The position numbers and the translations under genes were made by a program. Positions 7,920 through 16,957 of a DNA stretch of 64,000 nucleotides are shown one piece after another. The first letter of the stretch is position 1; every line of letters begins with the position of its first letter. The DNA is from Microbulbifer sp. GL-2 (lineage in GTDB: Bacteria > Pseudomonadota > Gammaproteobacteria > Pseudomonadales > Cellvibrionaceae), in contig NZ_AP019807.1 of NCBI RefSeq assembly GCF_007183175.1, forward strand, positions 1 to 64,000, written 5' to 3'. Below the pieces are notes generated by a model. The model was not told the DNA's origin and searched no databases. It was given only the letters and a program-made list of their open reading frames with translations.

Positions 7920-10900
7920 TTGGTACAAATATTAATAATTAGTGATTTCTTGATGCATATCCGACTCTTCAAAGCAAGCATGATTCCTTTACTTTTATTA
8001 GGGCTATTTGGTCAGGCGCTCGCAGCTACAAACTGCGACGTGAACCTGGTTGTTCAGAGCCAATGGAATACTGGTTACATGGCCGCTGTAGTGGTTCGAA
8101 ATACTGGCAATGAGCCCATCAATGGCTGGTCAGTCGACTGGCAGTGGCCCGCAGACCAAGTGATCGATCACTCCTGGAATGCCAAGATTAGTCAAAGCGG
8201 CAATATCGTTACCGCGGAGGGAACTGGCGATTTTGCCACCATACCAACAGGCGAGGCGCGGTCCTTTGGGTTTAATATCTCCTACTCTGGAGGAGAGCAG
8301 ATCCCATCCAAGATAAATGCCAGCTGTAATAAGCAAGCACCTACGCCCCCAACACCTACTGAACCACCAACAAGCACTCCGCTATCCCCAATTGAGCGCT
8401 ACAACTACATTCTCGGTACCCAGACAATCAGTCCCAAGTACAGTTTTACTGGAGAAGGCTCCCTTGTGGAGTCTGCCAAGGCCATTCATGCAATGGGCTC
8501 GAATTTTCTTAAGATTGCTCTCTCCACGGGCCTGTATGATGAACTACGAGGCAAAGGGCTGGACTACCAATTCAAACGCATGCTTGAAGAAGTGCCCGCT
8601 TATCGTGAGGTCCTGGAAATGGATTTTTCCCACTATATGTTTTGGGTGGAAGATTCAGGCTCCTGGATGGACAACAAGGGCATGTCCAAAGATGAACTAA
8701 CCTGGCAATACGATAAAATTTATGCCCTGGCTGAATACCTGCTAACGCAATATAACGGATCTGGTAAAACCTTTATGATTGGCCACTGGGAAGGGGATTG
8801 GAACCTGGTGCAAAAGGCAGACGGAACCCGTGATGACAACCAGGAAAAAATCGACCCCATACGAATCCAGGGATTAATCGACTGGCTCAATATTCGTCAG
8901 AAGGCCATAGATGATGCTAAAGCCAATATAGCTCACTCCGATGTCAACCTGTATCACTATGTTGAAGTCAATAGGGTTGAATCGGCAATGCAGGGGAAGG
9001 AGCGTATTACTAATGCCGTACTGCCCCACACTAATGTGGATCTGGTGTCTTACTCAGCTTATGACCTGACTACCAAGGAAAGACACTCAGACTTCGCCAC
9101 CTTACATACTGAGTTAACGAAAGCTTTAGATTTCATTAATTCAAAGCTTCCCACAAAGGCAGGCTTGCCATTTGAAAAACGAGTATTTATTGGCGAGTAC
9201 GGATATGGTGAATCCTGGTTCAAAGACTGGGGCACCCGCTCTGGAGAAGCACAGGATATGCTCTCGCGCAATGTGATTAAAACTTCATTGGAGTGGGGGA
9301 CTCCTTTTATCTTGTATTGGCAGATGTATGGTAACGAGTATGATAGCTGGGCTAATGAGTTTGTCGGCTACTGGCTGATCAACAACGATGGGAACAAAAA
9401 ACAGATTTACCAAACACACCAAAAGTTCTATCGGGACGCCAAACAATACCTGAGCGATTTTCAGGCAAAGCAGGGTACCCTACCTACAGAGCGAGAGTTC
9501 CGTGCCTACGCACTTAAATGGTTTGAGTCCACTGAATCCCCAACAACACAGCCAATTCCAGCACCAGACACAACACCTGCACCAAGCCCGGAACCTACTC
9601 CCCCACTGTCATCCTCTGGCCGGTGTACTGTGGAATACACTGTACAAAATGACTGGGGCAATGGCTTTATGGCTAATGTGGTTATCCGCAACACTGGAAA
9701 TACCCCCATTGAAAAATGGCGGGTTGAGTGGCAATGGCCAGGTAACCAAAAGGTGGCCCATCACTGGAATGCTCTGATAAGTGAAAATAGCGGTACAGTA
9801 ACTGCCAGCGGCCAGGACACTATTCCTCCAGGCGAGGCTCGGGCATTTGGTTTTAATGGTGAGTACACGGGTGAAAATATCCAGCCAAACCTGACCACTA
9901 GCTGCCAGTCCAATAGCGTAACAGAACCCTCTCCGCCAAGTGCCCCTGAACCTACAGAACCAGAGCCCCAGCCCACTGAGCCGTCCAATCCCAATAAAGG
10001 CAATGCCAACAGTATAAAACTCTGGCTCATTGGGGACTCGATCACCTATGGCATGACTACCCTCCCCTTCAACTCCAACGGCTTCCGCTCCCAAATTTGG
10101 CAACACCTCCTCGATGCCTCCAATGGCAAATCCAGTTTCCCGGTTACCACAAGTGAGAGCAATGGCTCCCTCCAAATTCTCTATAGTGGCAAGCCCATAC
10201 ACACTATCGGAACTGTAAATGGTCCAACTGGCCCAGAGGACCTGGCACAACAAAGCAGGAATTACTGGCACTCGGGAATCCCAGGAGCCACCACAAGCGA
10301 TATGCTCTGCTTCCTAAACCCTACAGGTCATCAAGTTCCATCTGGCTATAATTTTGCCAGCTGTGCTCAATCCATTGCTAACTTCAATTCGGTAGCTACC
10401 GAAATCTGCCGGGAAGACAGTAACAGTGCCGGATGGTTAGGTAACCAAGCCTGCCAGCTGAGTCAAAGCCTCTCCGGCACTGATGCCGTTGTGATACCTA
10501 TCCAACTGGGAACCAACGATATTACATTCTTAAATATGAATGGCGCCACTAACTGTAGTGCCATACCTGAGATAGGAGGCACCTCAGCCAGTCGACTGGA
10601 GCAGGTTGTTGCCAACATATTGTCACCAGCAAATAGTACCGATAAATCTACTTTGGTAGGTAAAATATATAGCCACCTTTCTTCATTAGGCATAGCCGAT
10701 AAAAATATTGCCTTTGTAATCTCGATGATTCCTCGCCGAAGGAATATTGACGGGCAAGACCCCCAAAACTACTGCACCGATTACTACAATACCCAGATTA
10801 AAAATGCGGTAGAAAATGCCAGAACCTCTTTTAATATTTTCCTGGCAGATCAGGGCAAAATAATCCCTACCGGTGACTCGGTACATCCTACTACAGCAGG

Positions 10901-11030
10901 TCACAAGGTCATGGCCTGCAACCTGCTTTATGGCTATAGCTATGGGCATTCTGAGAGCTTCAACTGCCCAATACCAGACAGCACTCCAGCTTCTGGCTTA
11001 GTGAAAGCACTAGAAAGCGTCATTCACTAG
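7920..11030 (+). CDS. Secreted multidomain carbohydrate enzyme: CBM2 - glycosidase - CBM2 - SGNH esterase
   Basis: TTG 7920 is chosen because AGAGGAG lies 9 bases upstream. ATG 7953 is the alternative and keeps the signal peptide. Residues 1-36 are the signal (ending GQALA). Residues 39-136 are a CBM2 module bounded by Cys39 and Cys136. A Pro/Thr linker follows. Residues about 158-520 look like a (beta/alpha)8 glycosidase; Glu291 (GHWEGDWN) and Glu426 (FIGEYGYGES) are good candidates for acid/base and nucleophile, but I cannot name the GH family. After a second Pro-rich linker comes a second CBM2 (about 567-665), an acidic Pro linker, and an SGNH hydrolase with Ser707 in GDS, GTND, and Asp986/His989 in DSVHP, like CE2/CE3-type acetyl esterases. 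It probably attacks an acetylated plant or algal polysaccharide while bound to cellulose or a similar fibre. A strong hairpin follows at 11080. Confidence 0.85.
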   Translation: MVQILIISDFLMHIRLFKASMIPLLLLGLFGQALAATNCDVNLVVQSQWNTGYMAAVVVRNTGNEPINGWSVDWQWPADQVIDHSWNAKISQSGNIVTAEGTGDFATIPTGEARSFGFNISYSGGEQIPSKINASCNKQAPTPPTPTEPPTSTPLSPIERYNYILGTQTISPKYSFTGEGSLVESAKAIHAMGSNFLKIALSTGLYDELRGKGLDYQFKRMLEEVPAYREVLEMDFSHYMFWVEDSGSWMDNKGMSKDELTWQYDKIYALAEYLLTQYNGSGKTFMIGHWEGDWNLVQKADGTRDDNQEKIDPIRIQGLIDWLNIRQKAIDDAKANIAHSDVNLYHYVEVNRVESAMQGKERITNAVLPHTNVDLVSYSAYDLTTKERHSDFATLHTELTKALDFINSKLPTKAGLPFEKRVFIGEYGYGESWFKDWGTRSGEAQDMLSRNVIKTSLEWGTPFILYWQMYGNEYDSWANEFVGYWLINNDGNKKQIYQTHQKFYRDAKQYLSDFQAKQGTLPTEREFRAYALKWFESTESPTTQPIPAPDTTPAPSPEPTPPLSSSGRCTVEYTVQNDWGNGFMANVVIRNTGNTPIEKWRVEWQWPGNQKVAHHWNALISENSGTVTASGQDTIPPGEARAFGFNGEYTGENIQPNLTTSCQSNSVTEPSPPSAPEPTEPEPQPTEPSNPNKGNANSIKLWLIGDSITYGMTTLPFNSNGFRSQIWQHLLDASNGKSSFPVTTSESNGSLQILYSGKPIHTIGTVNGPTGPEDLAQQSRNYWHSGIPGATTSDMLCFLNPTGHQVPSGYNFASCAQSIANFNSVATEICREDSNSAGWLGNQACQLSQSLSGTDAVVIPIQLGTNDITFLNMNGATNCSAIPEIGGTSASRLEQVVANILSPANSTDKSTLVGKIYSHLSSLGIADKNIAFVISMIPRRRNIDGQDPQNYCTDYYNTQIKNAVENARTSFNIFLADQGKIIPTGDSVHPTTAGHKVMACNLLYGYSYGHSESFNCPIPDSTPASGLVKALESVIH

Positions 11031-11079
11031 TTATACTACGATTAAATGAAGAGTTAGTTTTATAAAAAGACAGGATGTC

Positions 11080-11107
11080 GGCATGGCACATAAATTTGTG
11101 CCATGCC
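11080..11107 (+). terminator. Rho-independent terminator after the carbohydrate enzyme
   Basis: GGCATGGCACA at 11080-11090 and TGTGCCATGCC at 11097-11107 form a perfect 11-bp stem with a 6-base loop, followed by TTT. It lies 50 bases past the stop codon at 11030 and 34 bases past the end of the convergent SnoaL-like gene, so it may serve both. Confidence 0.75.
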
Positions 11108-11140
11108 TTTACACAGTAAGATCTAACCCATAAGAATTTC

Positions 11141-11533
11141 TCAATTAAAATCACTCTTAACTGGAGCAGTATCATAAATGATAGCTACGGAAGAAAATCC
11201 ACTTAGGTCAGTAGCAAGGTCAAAAATATCAACCGTATTAATAGTAGCTGGCTCTTTGCCTTTTATAGTACGCGTATAAGTCATATAAATAGCAACCTGA
11301 TTTGGATTCATCACTCCCTGCATAATATTTTTTAACTCTAAGTGACGCTCTTCTGTTGCCTTAGTGACATAGGAATAAAAATCATCAACCTGGCACTCCC
11401 CAAAAATCGGAGAATAAACCCTCGCACCTTCTGTAAAAACAGCCTTCAAAGCCTCCAAATCACCTTGCTCCAAAGCCGATAAATACTTAAGACATAATCT
11501 CTGTATAGCTTCAGAGCGAATTAAATTTTTCAT
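11141..11533 (-). CDS. SnoaL-like / NTF2-fold protein
   Basis: At 130 aa, this protein has the NTF2/SnoaL-like pattern: an N-terminal helix pair (RLCLKYLSALEQGDLEALKAVFTEGARVYSPIFG), a short helix (DDFYSYVTKATEERHLELKN), then beta strands (VAIYMTYTRTIKG, TVDIFDLATDLSGFSSVAIIYDT). The fold covers polyketide cyclases, ketosteroid isomerase relatives and many small-molecule binding or dehydrating proteins, so the reaction is unknown. It lies 49 bases downstream of the lyase gene on the same strand and is likely co-transcribed, which suggests a role in the same pathway. No signal peptide is present. Confidence 0.7.
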   Translation of the reverse strand: MKNLIRSEAIQRLCLKYLSALEQGDLEALKAVFTEGARVYSPIFGECQVDDFYSYVTKATEERHLELKNIMQGVMNPNQVAIYMTYTRTIKGKEPATINTVDIFDLATDLSGFSSVAIIYDTAPVKSDFN

Positions 11534-11582
11534 AACTCAAGAAACCCCAGCCTGAAGAGATTTACTATTCAAATAAACATCT

Positions 11583-12932
11583 TTACCGCTCCTTCCCAGC
11601 CAGGGTTTGATCAACCATCTCACCACACAAGCCTAAGTAGTTCTTGGGATCCAATAATTCATCCACCTCACTGGAACTGAGATTTGCAGATATTTCCGGG
11701 CTTTGTTTCAATAACTCTGCAAATGACTGCCCGCTTTCCACCGCATCACAACAGATCTGATATACTAGGTCATGGGCTTTCTCGCGTCCAATCTTAGGCC
11801 CCAATCCCATCATAACTGCCTCAGAGGAAACCTGGCCTCCAGTCAGTTTTAGATTTCGCATCATATTTTCCGGGTGCACATTAAGTCCACTTAAAGTAAA
11901 GCGCGCTTGTGCCAAGGCTGCAGCCGACAGGCAAAATATTTCAGGAAGTACCACCCACTCAATTTCCCAGGTACCCGTAGCTCGCTCATGATCCTCCTCC
12001 ATAGCATTGAGCAGAGCTGCCACCTGCTGCCTGATAATCGGCACAATGCCACTGATATAAACTGAAGAAACAGGGTTATGTTTTTGTGGCATCGTACTGG
12101 AAGCTCCTCGCCCGGACGTAAATGGTTCTGAAACCTCGCCAACTTCTGTCTGCGCCATTAATTTAATATCGAGAGCGATTTTTCCCAGCGTGCCAGTGAT
12201 CAACCCCAGCAGGCAGGCTACCTCAGTGATTCTATCTCGCATGGTATGCCAGGCAATACATGGCTTTCCAAGCCTAAGCTCCTCCATAATCCCCGCCTGT
12301 ACCGCCAGTCCCTGGCTCCCTAACGAGGCCAGATTTCCCGCTGCACCACCAAACTCCCCAACCAGTGCACGCTTTTTAATTTCTTCTAAGCGCTGCTGAT
12401 GTCGATGGAAACCAGCCAGCCATACAGCCGCTTTATAACCAAAAGTTATTGGTACAGCCTGTTGCAAATTACTTCTCGCCACCATCGGTGTATCCCGATA
12501 CTCTTTCGCCAATTTAGCTAATGCAATTGAGATTGCTCCCACATCAGTTTTTATCAATTCCAATGCCGCACGAATCTGTAAAACGGTAGCTGTATCAGTA
12601 ATATCCTGGGTTGTAGTTCCCCAGTGGCACCATTGTCCCAGCCCTTTATCACACAATGCTACCAGCTGTTGTACAACCCCAAAAACGGGATAACCAATCA
12701 ACTCTGTCTGGGCCTTTAAGCGTACGAAATCAATCTCATCGGCATTGCAGTGGCTGCAAATCTCTTTCGCCGCCTCCTCGGGGATGATCCCCAATCGCGC
12801 TTGAACTTTTGCCAGAGCCGCCTCGACATCCAGGTAGTACTGAACTCTCTGTTTATCTGAAAAAATATCTCGCATTGCCTGCGTGCTGAAAAGATCACAG
12901 AAAACTACTGAGTCAATAAGAGTTGCTGCCAC
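11583..12932 (-). CDS. Fumarase/aspartase-superfamily lyase, CMLE/adenylosuccinate-lyase-like
   Basis: The protein is 449 aa, the size of class-II 3-carboxymuconate cycloisomerases and adenylosuccinate lyases. The N-terminus (AMRDIFSDKQRVQYYLDVEAALAKVQ) is the usual first helical segment. HWGTTTQDITDTATVLQ carries the TxxD/E active-site motif. SSTMPQKHNPVSS is the mobile signature loop with the catalytic Ser. HERATGTWEIEW is the third conserved region. Overall style is closest to PcaB-like proteins, but no protocatechuate genes are nearby and the purine purB gene is normally elsewhere, so the substrate is open. Relatives in biosynthetic clusters make C-N or C-C eliminations (for example nitrosuccinate lyase). 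The SnoaL-like gene follows at once, and the oxygenase operon starts 1.1 kb away on the other strand. Confidence 0.75.
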   Translation of the reverse strand: MAATLIDSVVFCDLFSTQAMRDIFSDKQRVQYYLDVEAALAKVQARLGIIPEEAAKEICSHCNADEIDFVRLKAQTELIGYPVFGVVQQLVALCDKGLGQWCHWGTTTQDITDTATVLQIRAALELIKTDVGAISIALAKLAKEYRDTPMVARSNLQQAVPITFGYKAAVWLAGFHRHQQRLEEIKKRALVGEFGGAAGNLASLGSQGLAVQAGIMEELRLGKPCIAWHTMRDRITEVACLLGLITGTLGKIALDIKLMAQTEVGEVSEPFTSGRGASSTMPQKHNPVSSVYISGIVPIIRQQVAALLNAMEEDHERATGTWEIEWVVLPEIFCLSAAALAQARFTLSGLNVHPENMMRNLKLTGGQVSSEAVMMGLGPKIGREKAHDLVYQICCDAVESGQSFAELLKQSPEISANLSSSEVDELLDPKNYLGLCGEMVDQTLAGKER

Positions 12933-14064
12933 GATCCACCTCTAAAAACCGAGGCAAAGCTTGCAGTTCCTTTGAGTTCGCCTGGGCTGGTAGTGCAATG
13001 AGATTGCTCAAAAGCGAGACTAGCGGTACAAACAGTCATTTCTCCAAGAAGAATAGACAATAGCATTCGGGGCTTAATGAGCTATTGGTTAGTATCTATT
13101 TCCTTCTAAGTCAACTTAATTGATAGAGAATGCAGGTATCCTTTACTCGGCCCCTGGTCAGATGACCGAGCGTTCCATATATAAAGTACCAATTACATCT
13201 ACATAGGTGAACATTTGCGGTAGCTAAGTATGCCGATTGCTTTCTTACATACAATCTCTAGGCCCACCCTAGCCAGCAACTCAATCCTCAAAGGCCATTT
13301 AGTTACAAGAGAATTTTTCTTTCCAATTACTGCCTCGTTAGCAGCCTCTACCCTGAAATCACACCACCTATTTATCGACATAAAATCATGATGCTGCCAA
13401 GAAAGCCCAATTGGTACCAACTATACAAATAGTAAAGAAAACCTTAAATCAAAAAAGCTCTCCTAACTTTCCAAACCAAAACATCCTTCCAACAGCAATC
13501 AAACTTATGCTTTTTTTCACTCATACTGGGACTCAACTTAAGCTCCAAGCTCCAACCACAAATAAACAACCCTTGAATTGATTTATATCAATTTATACTT
13601 CGATCCAGCTTACAATAATAAGAGCACAAAAAAACTCAATACCAAATAAATCCTTCAACTCCAAGCCATACACACAAACAAAACATAGAAGCCGACAAAA
13701 AGAAAATTAAATTTTCTTGAATTAAACACAATTACAAATAAATGGAAAAGGGGAAACACAAGAAGCGAAAGCCCATTAATTTCAATATATCAGAAAATAA
13801 ATACCTACAAGTAGGTATAGCCACACACCCCACAGCCAAAAACTAATTAAATTTTATCAAGAAAACAGAGGCAACAAAAAACCGGTATCCGCGAATAATA
13901 ATCATGATATTGCTAGAAAAAATTTTAATCCGTATACTCAAAATCCGTTTACTGGTCGAGCAACCATTAAACGCTATTCACACAGGATGTTCGTTAGCAA
14001 ACTGAAATAATTACTTGTTAAGGTTGCCAACTTTCGGCTCAACAGATGGAATTTAAGGCTTCAG
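12933..14064. other. AT-rich 1.1 kb divergent intergenic region
   Basis: This long gap lies between the divergent lyase and oxygenase operons. The right 600 bases are markedly A/T-rich (long runs of A, AAAT and CAAAA on the plus strand) compared with flanking genes, which suggests a regulatory or horizontally acquired segment. A 73-codon minus-strand frame at 13199-13420 has no ribosome binding site, no family and unusual composition, and I reject it. One exact short palindrome is present at 13801-13818 (listed separately). Confidence 0.5.
13801..13818. promoter_or_regulatory. Candidate operator palindrome
   Basis: ATACCTAC-AA-GTAGGTAT is an exact 8-bp inverted repeat with a 2-base centre, about 250 bases upstream of the oxygenase operon in an otherwise low-complexity AT-rich tract. 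The size and symmetry fit a dimeric repressor site. No regulator gene is adjacent in the window, so the regulator is unknown. Confidence 0.4.
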
Positions 14065-14886
14065 ATGAATAATCATAAAAGAGCCTGGCTAGAGCAACTC
14101 TCTGAAGAAGCGCTAAAGCACAGGGCTATCAACCACCCATATCTCAAACAATTCAGCAGTGCATCCCTTCCAAACTTTCGCTATGCGGTCGCGGATTTTG
14201 CTCAACAGTACGGGGTTTATTCATCCCGTTTTGTAAACTTACTCACTGCTGTGATTTCCAGATTGACTACCCCGAAGCACCGGAACATTCTTCTGGAAAA
14301 TCTCGCAGAAGAGTCTGGACACTATGAAGAAAAAGAGCTTATAGAGCTGGAGACTCATGGGATCAGTGCAAGCTGGGTCCGGAACATCCCCCATGCACAG
14401 CTGTTTGAGACCTTCAGAGAAAGGGCGGTACGCGGAACACCAGAAATAGGAATCTCCGATGATGCTGCTATATGGTATGACATGCTCTCCGGAGTATTGC
14501 TTTATGGCTCTACTGAAGAAGCTATCGGCGCTTTAGGATTAGGTACAGAGCATGTCGTCAGCTCTATTTATCCTTTCATTGAAAAAGGCTTAAAAAGCTT
14601 ACCAGAGTTTCAGCCGAAGAATTATTGCTTCTTCTCTGTTCACACACTTATTGATGATGACCATGCAGAAAGCTTAAACCAAATCGCATTGGATTTTGCC
14701 AATACAGAGGAGGGCCGCAAACGTCTTCGTCACGGAGTACTTAAAGCCTTGAATTTAAGGGCGGCCTTCTGGGATGGCATGTTGGAACGTGCAATTAGGG
14801 GTCCGCAAAAGCCTCTCGAAAATCTAAATAATTATACTCGACAAGCATCTGGAGTGGCTCAGGATGAACCAGCCCTTATCAACTGA
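14065..14886 (+). CDS. Heme-oxygenase-like diiron oxygenase (TenA/PqqC-like)
   Basis: This 273-aa helical protein belongs to the TenA/PqqC/heme-oxygenase-like superfamily. It has the metal-ligand pattern of the diiron branch: Glu83-x-x-His86 (EESGH), Glu162 (GTEH) and His193-x3-Asp197-x2-His200 (VHTLIDDDH). Members of that branch use O2 to make N-oxides, cleave C-C bonds, or form alkenes in small-molecule pathways. TenA and PqqC themselves lack this full set, which argues against thiamine salvage or PQQ synthesis, and no thi or pqq genes are nearby. The ATG follows AAGG at 6 bases. It overlaps the methyltransferase gene by 23 bases, so the three genes 14065-16562 are translationally coupled. 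The substrate is unknown. Confidence 0.75.
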   Translation: MNNHKRAWLEQLSEEALKHRAINHPYLKQFSSASLPNFRYAVADFAQQYGVYSSRFVNLLTAVISRLTTPKHRNILLENLAEESGHYEEKELIELETHGISASWVRNIPHAQLFETFRERAVRGTPEIGISDDAAIWYDMLSGVLLYGSTEEAIGALGLGTEHVVSSIYPFIEKGLKSLPEFQPKNYCFFSVHTLIDDDHAESLNQIALDFANTEEGRKRLRHGVLKALNLRAAFWDGMLERAIRGPQKPLENLNNYTRQASGVAQDEPALIN

Positions 14887-15634
14887 AACAATCTATAACG
14901 CCCAAGCAGGCAACTGGTTGCGATCTGAGAAGGTCCTTTTAAGTGACTTTACTGCAAGACCTCGAGTTCTTGAGGAGTTGGGAGATATTGCTGGGCAAGA
15001 CATTCTGGACTTTGGATGTGGCGAGGGTTACGTCTCACGCATGATTCTGGAAAATGGTGCTCGTTCGATATTTGGCATCGATTCTTCTGCGGAGATGATC
15101 GGTCAAGCACAGGCAATGGCAGCAGAGCTCGAACTATCCACTGCCAGTTATACGGCTGCTAATGCTGTGACTTTTGACCAATTCCCACAAAAGAGCTTCG
15201 ACAAGGCCATTGCTGTATTTCTTTTCAATTATCTCACGATCGAAGAGATGACTCAGGTAATGACAAAGGTTAGATCACTGTTAGCCTCCACCGGGACCTT
15301 TGTTTTTACCGTGCCCCATCCTTGTCTACCATTTATGCGTGAAGAAACACCACCGTTTTACTTTGAGCATGGAGAAAAAAGCTATTTCGATGGCATCAAT
15401 CAAACTTTCGAAGGAAAAATCTGGCGCAGAGATGGAATTCCAGTATCTGTGCGTTGTGTACACAAAACCTTTTCACATTACTTCGAAGCACTCAAAGCAG
15501 CCGGGTTTAATCTTTTGCCGCAGGTGAATGAGCTTGCGGTAACAGACGAACACCTGGCATTGGACCCTGAATTCTTTGGTCCTATGAAAGGTTACCCTCT
15601 GCATGTTTTATTTAAGGTACAAGTAAATGATTGA
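14864..15634 (+). CDS. Class I SAM-dependent methyltransferase
   Basis: The 256-aa protein has a standard Rossmann methyltransferase core. ILDFGCGEGYVSRM at about residues 46-59 is motif I for S-adenosylmethionine, followed by IFGIDSSAEMIGQA (acidic residue for the ribose), FDKAIAVFLFNYL (motif IV region) and FVFTVPHPCLPFM. The C-terminal half has PHPCLPF and HKTFSHYFEALKAAGF, a layout seen in ubiE-like small-molecule methyltransferases. It starts at ATG 14864 inside the diiron oxygenase gene and overlaps the Fe/2OG oxygenase gene by 8 bases. The acceptor (O, N or C) cannot be read from the sequence; context says it acts on the product of one of the two oxygenases. Confidence 0.85.
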   Translation: MNQPLSTETIYNAQAGNWLRSEKVLLSDFTARPRVLEELGDIAGQDILDFGCGEGYVSRMILENGARSIFGIDSSAEMIGQAQAMAAELELSTASYTAANAVTFDQFPQKSFDKAIAVFLFNYLTIEEMTQVMTKVRSLLASTGTFVFTVPHPCLPFMREETPPFYFEHGEKSYFDGINQTFEGKIWRRDGIPVSVRCVHKTFSHYFEALKAAGFNLLPQVNELAVTDEHLALDPEFFGPMKGYPLHVLFKVQVND

Positions 15635-16562
15635 ACTGGCTCCCAGAGAAGAAGTGTGCGCTCAAGCGTGGAAGACTGCAGATATAGCCTCAAAATCCAA
15701 CTGGAAGTTTGCTTGGCCTTCCGGCTGGCAAGAGGAGGTAAAAGCTCTTCAAGATTGGGCTTCCAATCAGGATTATCCTGTTGAATCCTTGAGAGCCGAC
15801 TCAGTACCAACCCCACAGTTTGATCAACTTTCCCAACAGATCAAGCAAGAAATTGCACACGGAAGCGGCATAACCTGGATTCAGGGGATTGATGGCTTCG
15901 ATCAAGATACACTCAATATTTTGTTCTTAAATATCAGCTTGGCAATGGGGCAAACTATTGATACCTATGGCAGGTTGTACGGTATCCTGGATACAGGTAG
16001 AAGCTATAAAGATGAAGCAATTCCGGTATCACAAACTAATGCTGCTACCGGGGTACATACAGACAGCTCGCAACGTACGATCCAGCCCAATATTCTCGGC
16101 TTGTGCTGTATCACCCCTGCGATAAAAGGTGGAAAATCCAAAGTGGTCTCCGCAGCACAGGTCCACGAGGCCCTGAGAGAAAGAGAACCTGGCAAGCTCG
16201 CTCTACTCTATGATAACTATATACGCGATCTTGTCACCCCAGGCAGCGACAAGAACCTCCAGAGTATCCTTAACAATCACTTCCCCATTTTCAGCTATGA
16301 AAAGGGTAAGTTATCAATCCGTTATATGCGCTACTGGATTGAAAAAGGTCACGAACGGGTCGATCAACCATTAACCAAGGAGGTATTACAGGCTTTAGAC
16401 ATGCTCGACGGGGAGCTAAACAATGAAGAAAACGTTATCAGCTTCTATATGAACTCAGGAGACATGATATTTATCGACAACACCCGGATTCTTCACGATC
16501 GGGATGAGTTTGTTGACACTCTCGAGCAAAAGCGTGTTTATACAAGAGTATGGATAGGCTAA
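15627..16562 (+). CDS. Fe(II)/2-oxoglutarate oxygenase, TauD/TfdA family
   Basis: This 311-aa protein has the TauD/TfdA metal triad: His144 and Asp146 in GVHTDSS, and His290 in RILHDRDEF. Arg303 or Arg307 near the C-terminus is the likely 2-oxoglutarate carboxylate ligand. Residues 1-60 are an extra N-terminal segment, Trp-rich and polar. The family hydroxylates, desaturates, halogenates or cyclises small substrates with loss of CO2 from 2-oxoglutarate. An Asp rather than Gly/Ala at the second ligand argues against a halogenase. It is the last gene of the coupled operon. A weak hairpin (GGCGAGA/TCTCGCC, 16597-16625) lies 35 bases past its stop. Confidence 0.85.
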   Translation: MIELAPREEVCAQAWKTADIASKSNWKFAWPSGWQEEVKALQDWASNQDYPVESLRADSVPTPQFDQLSQQIKQEIAHGSGITWIQGIDGFDQDTLNILFLNISLAMGQTIDTYGRLYGILDTGRSYKDEAIPVSQTNAATGVHTDSSQRTIQPNILGLCCITPAIKGGKSKVVSAAQVHEALREREPGKLALLYDNYIRDLVTPGSDKNLQSILNNHFPIFSYEKGKLSIRYMRYWIEKGHERVDQPLTKEVLQALDMLDGELNNEENVISFYMNSGDMIFIDNTRILHDRDEFVDTLEQKRVYTRVWIG

Positions 16563-16957
16563 AGCGCTAACATAAAACTGGAACTCTTAATCTTGAGGCG
16601 AGAATATCCTTAAAATGATCTCGCCCCATCCCAGATCTAATTTAATAGCGAGCTCAAAAGTACCAAGAGTCGAAATAAGCCCCTCCCACCTTTGCACTAT
16701 GGCTAAACCACTTAAATTAGCTATCCTAACAGCCACCCGAGCTAGCCGGTGATTAAATAGGATTATCCCCTATAAGCCCACCCTTCATTTCTTGGCATTA
16801 TTATTTATGAAGGCAGGTATTTCGTAATGAAAACTTCAAAACTTGCAATTCGGGCACCCCCTTAAAAACATTTATCTTCACAGTAAAGGTGAGAATTTCG
16901 AATATATATTCACCAAAAATTCTGTATAAAGTTTTAGACCATCTATTCCTTTTTCGA
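16563..16957. other. Gap between oxygenase operon and IS30
   Basis: About 395 bases without a supported gene. It contains the weak 7-bp hairpin at 16597-16625 and then AT-rich sequence up to the left end of the insertion element. A minus-strand frame at 16801-17127 crosses the element end and is an artefact. Confidence 0.5.

Noticed and set aside
13199..13420. 73-codon minus-strand frame
   Set aside because: No start signal or recognisable domain; composition follows the AT-rich gap.
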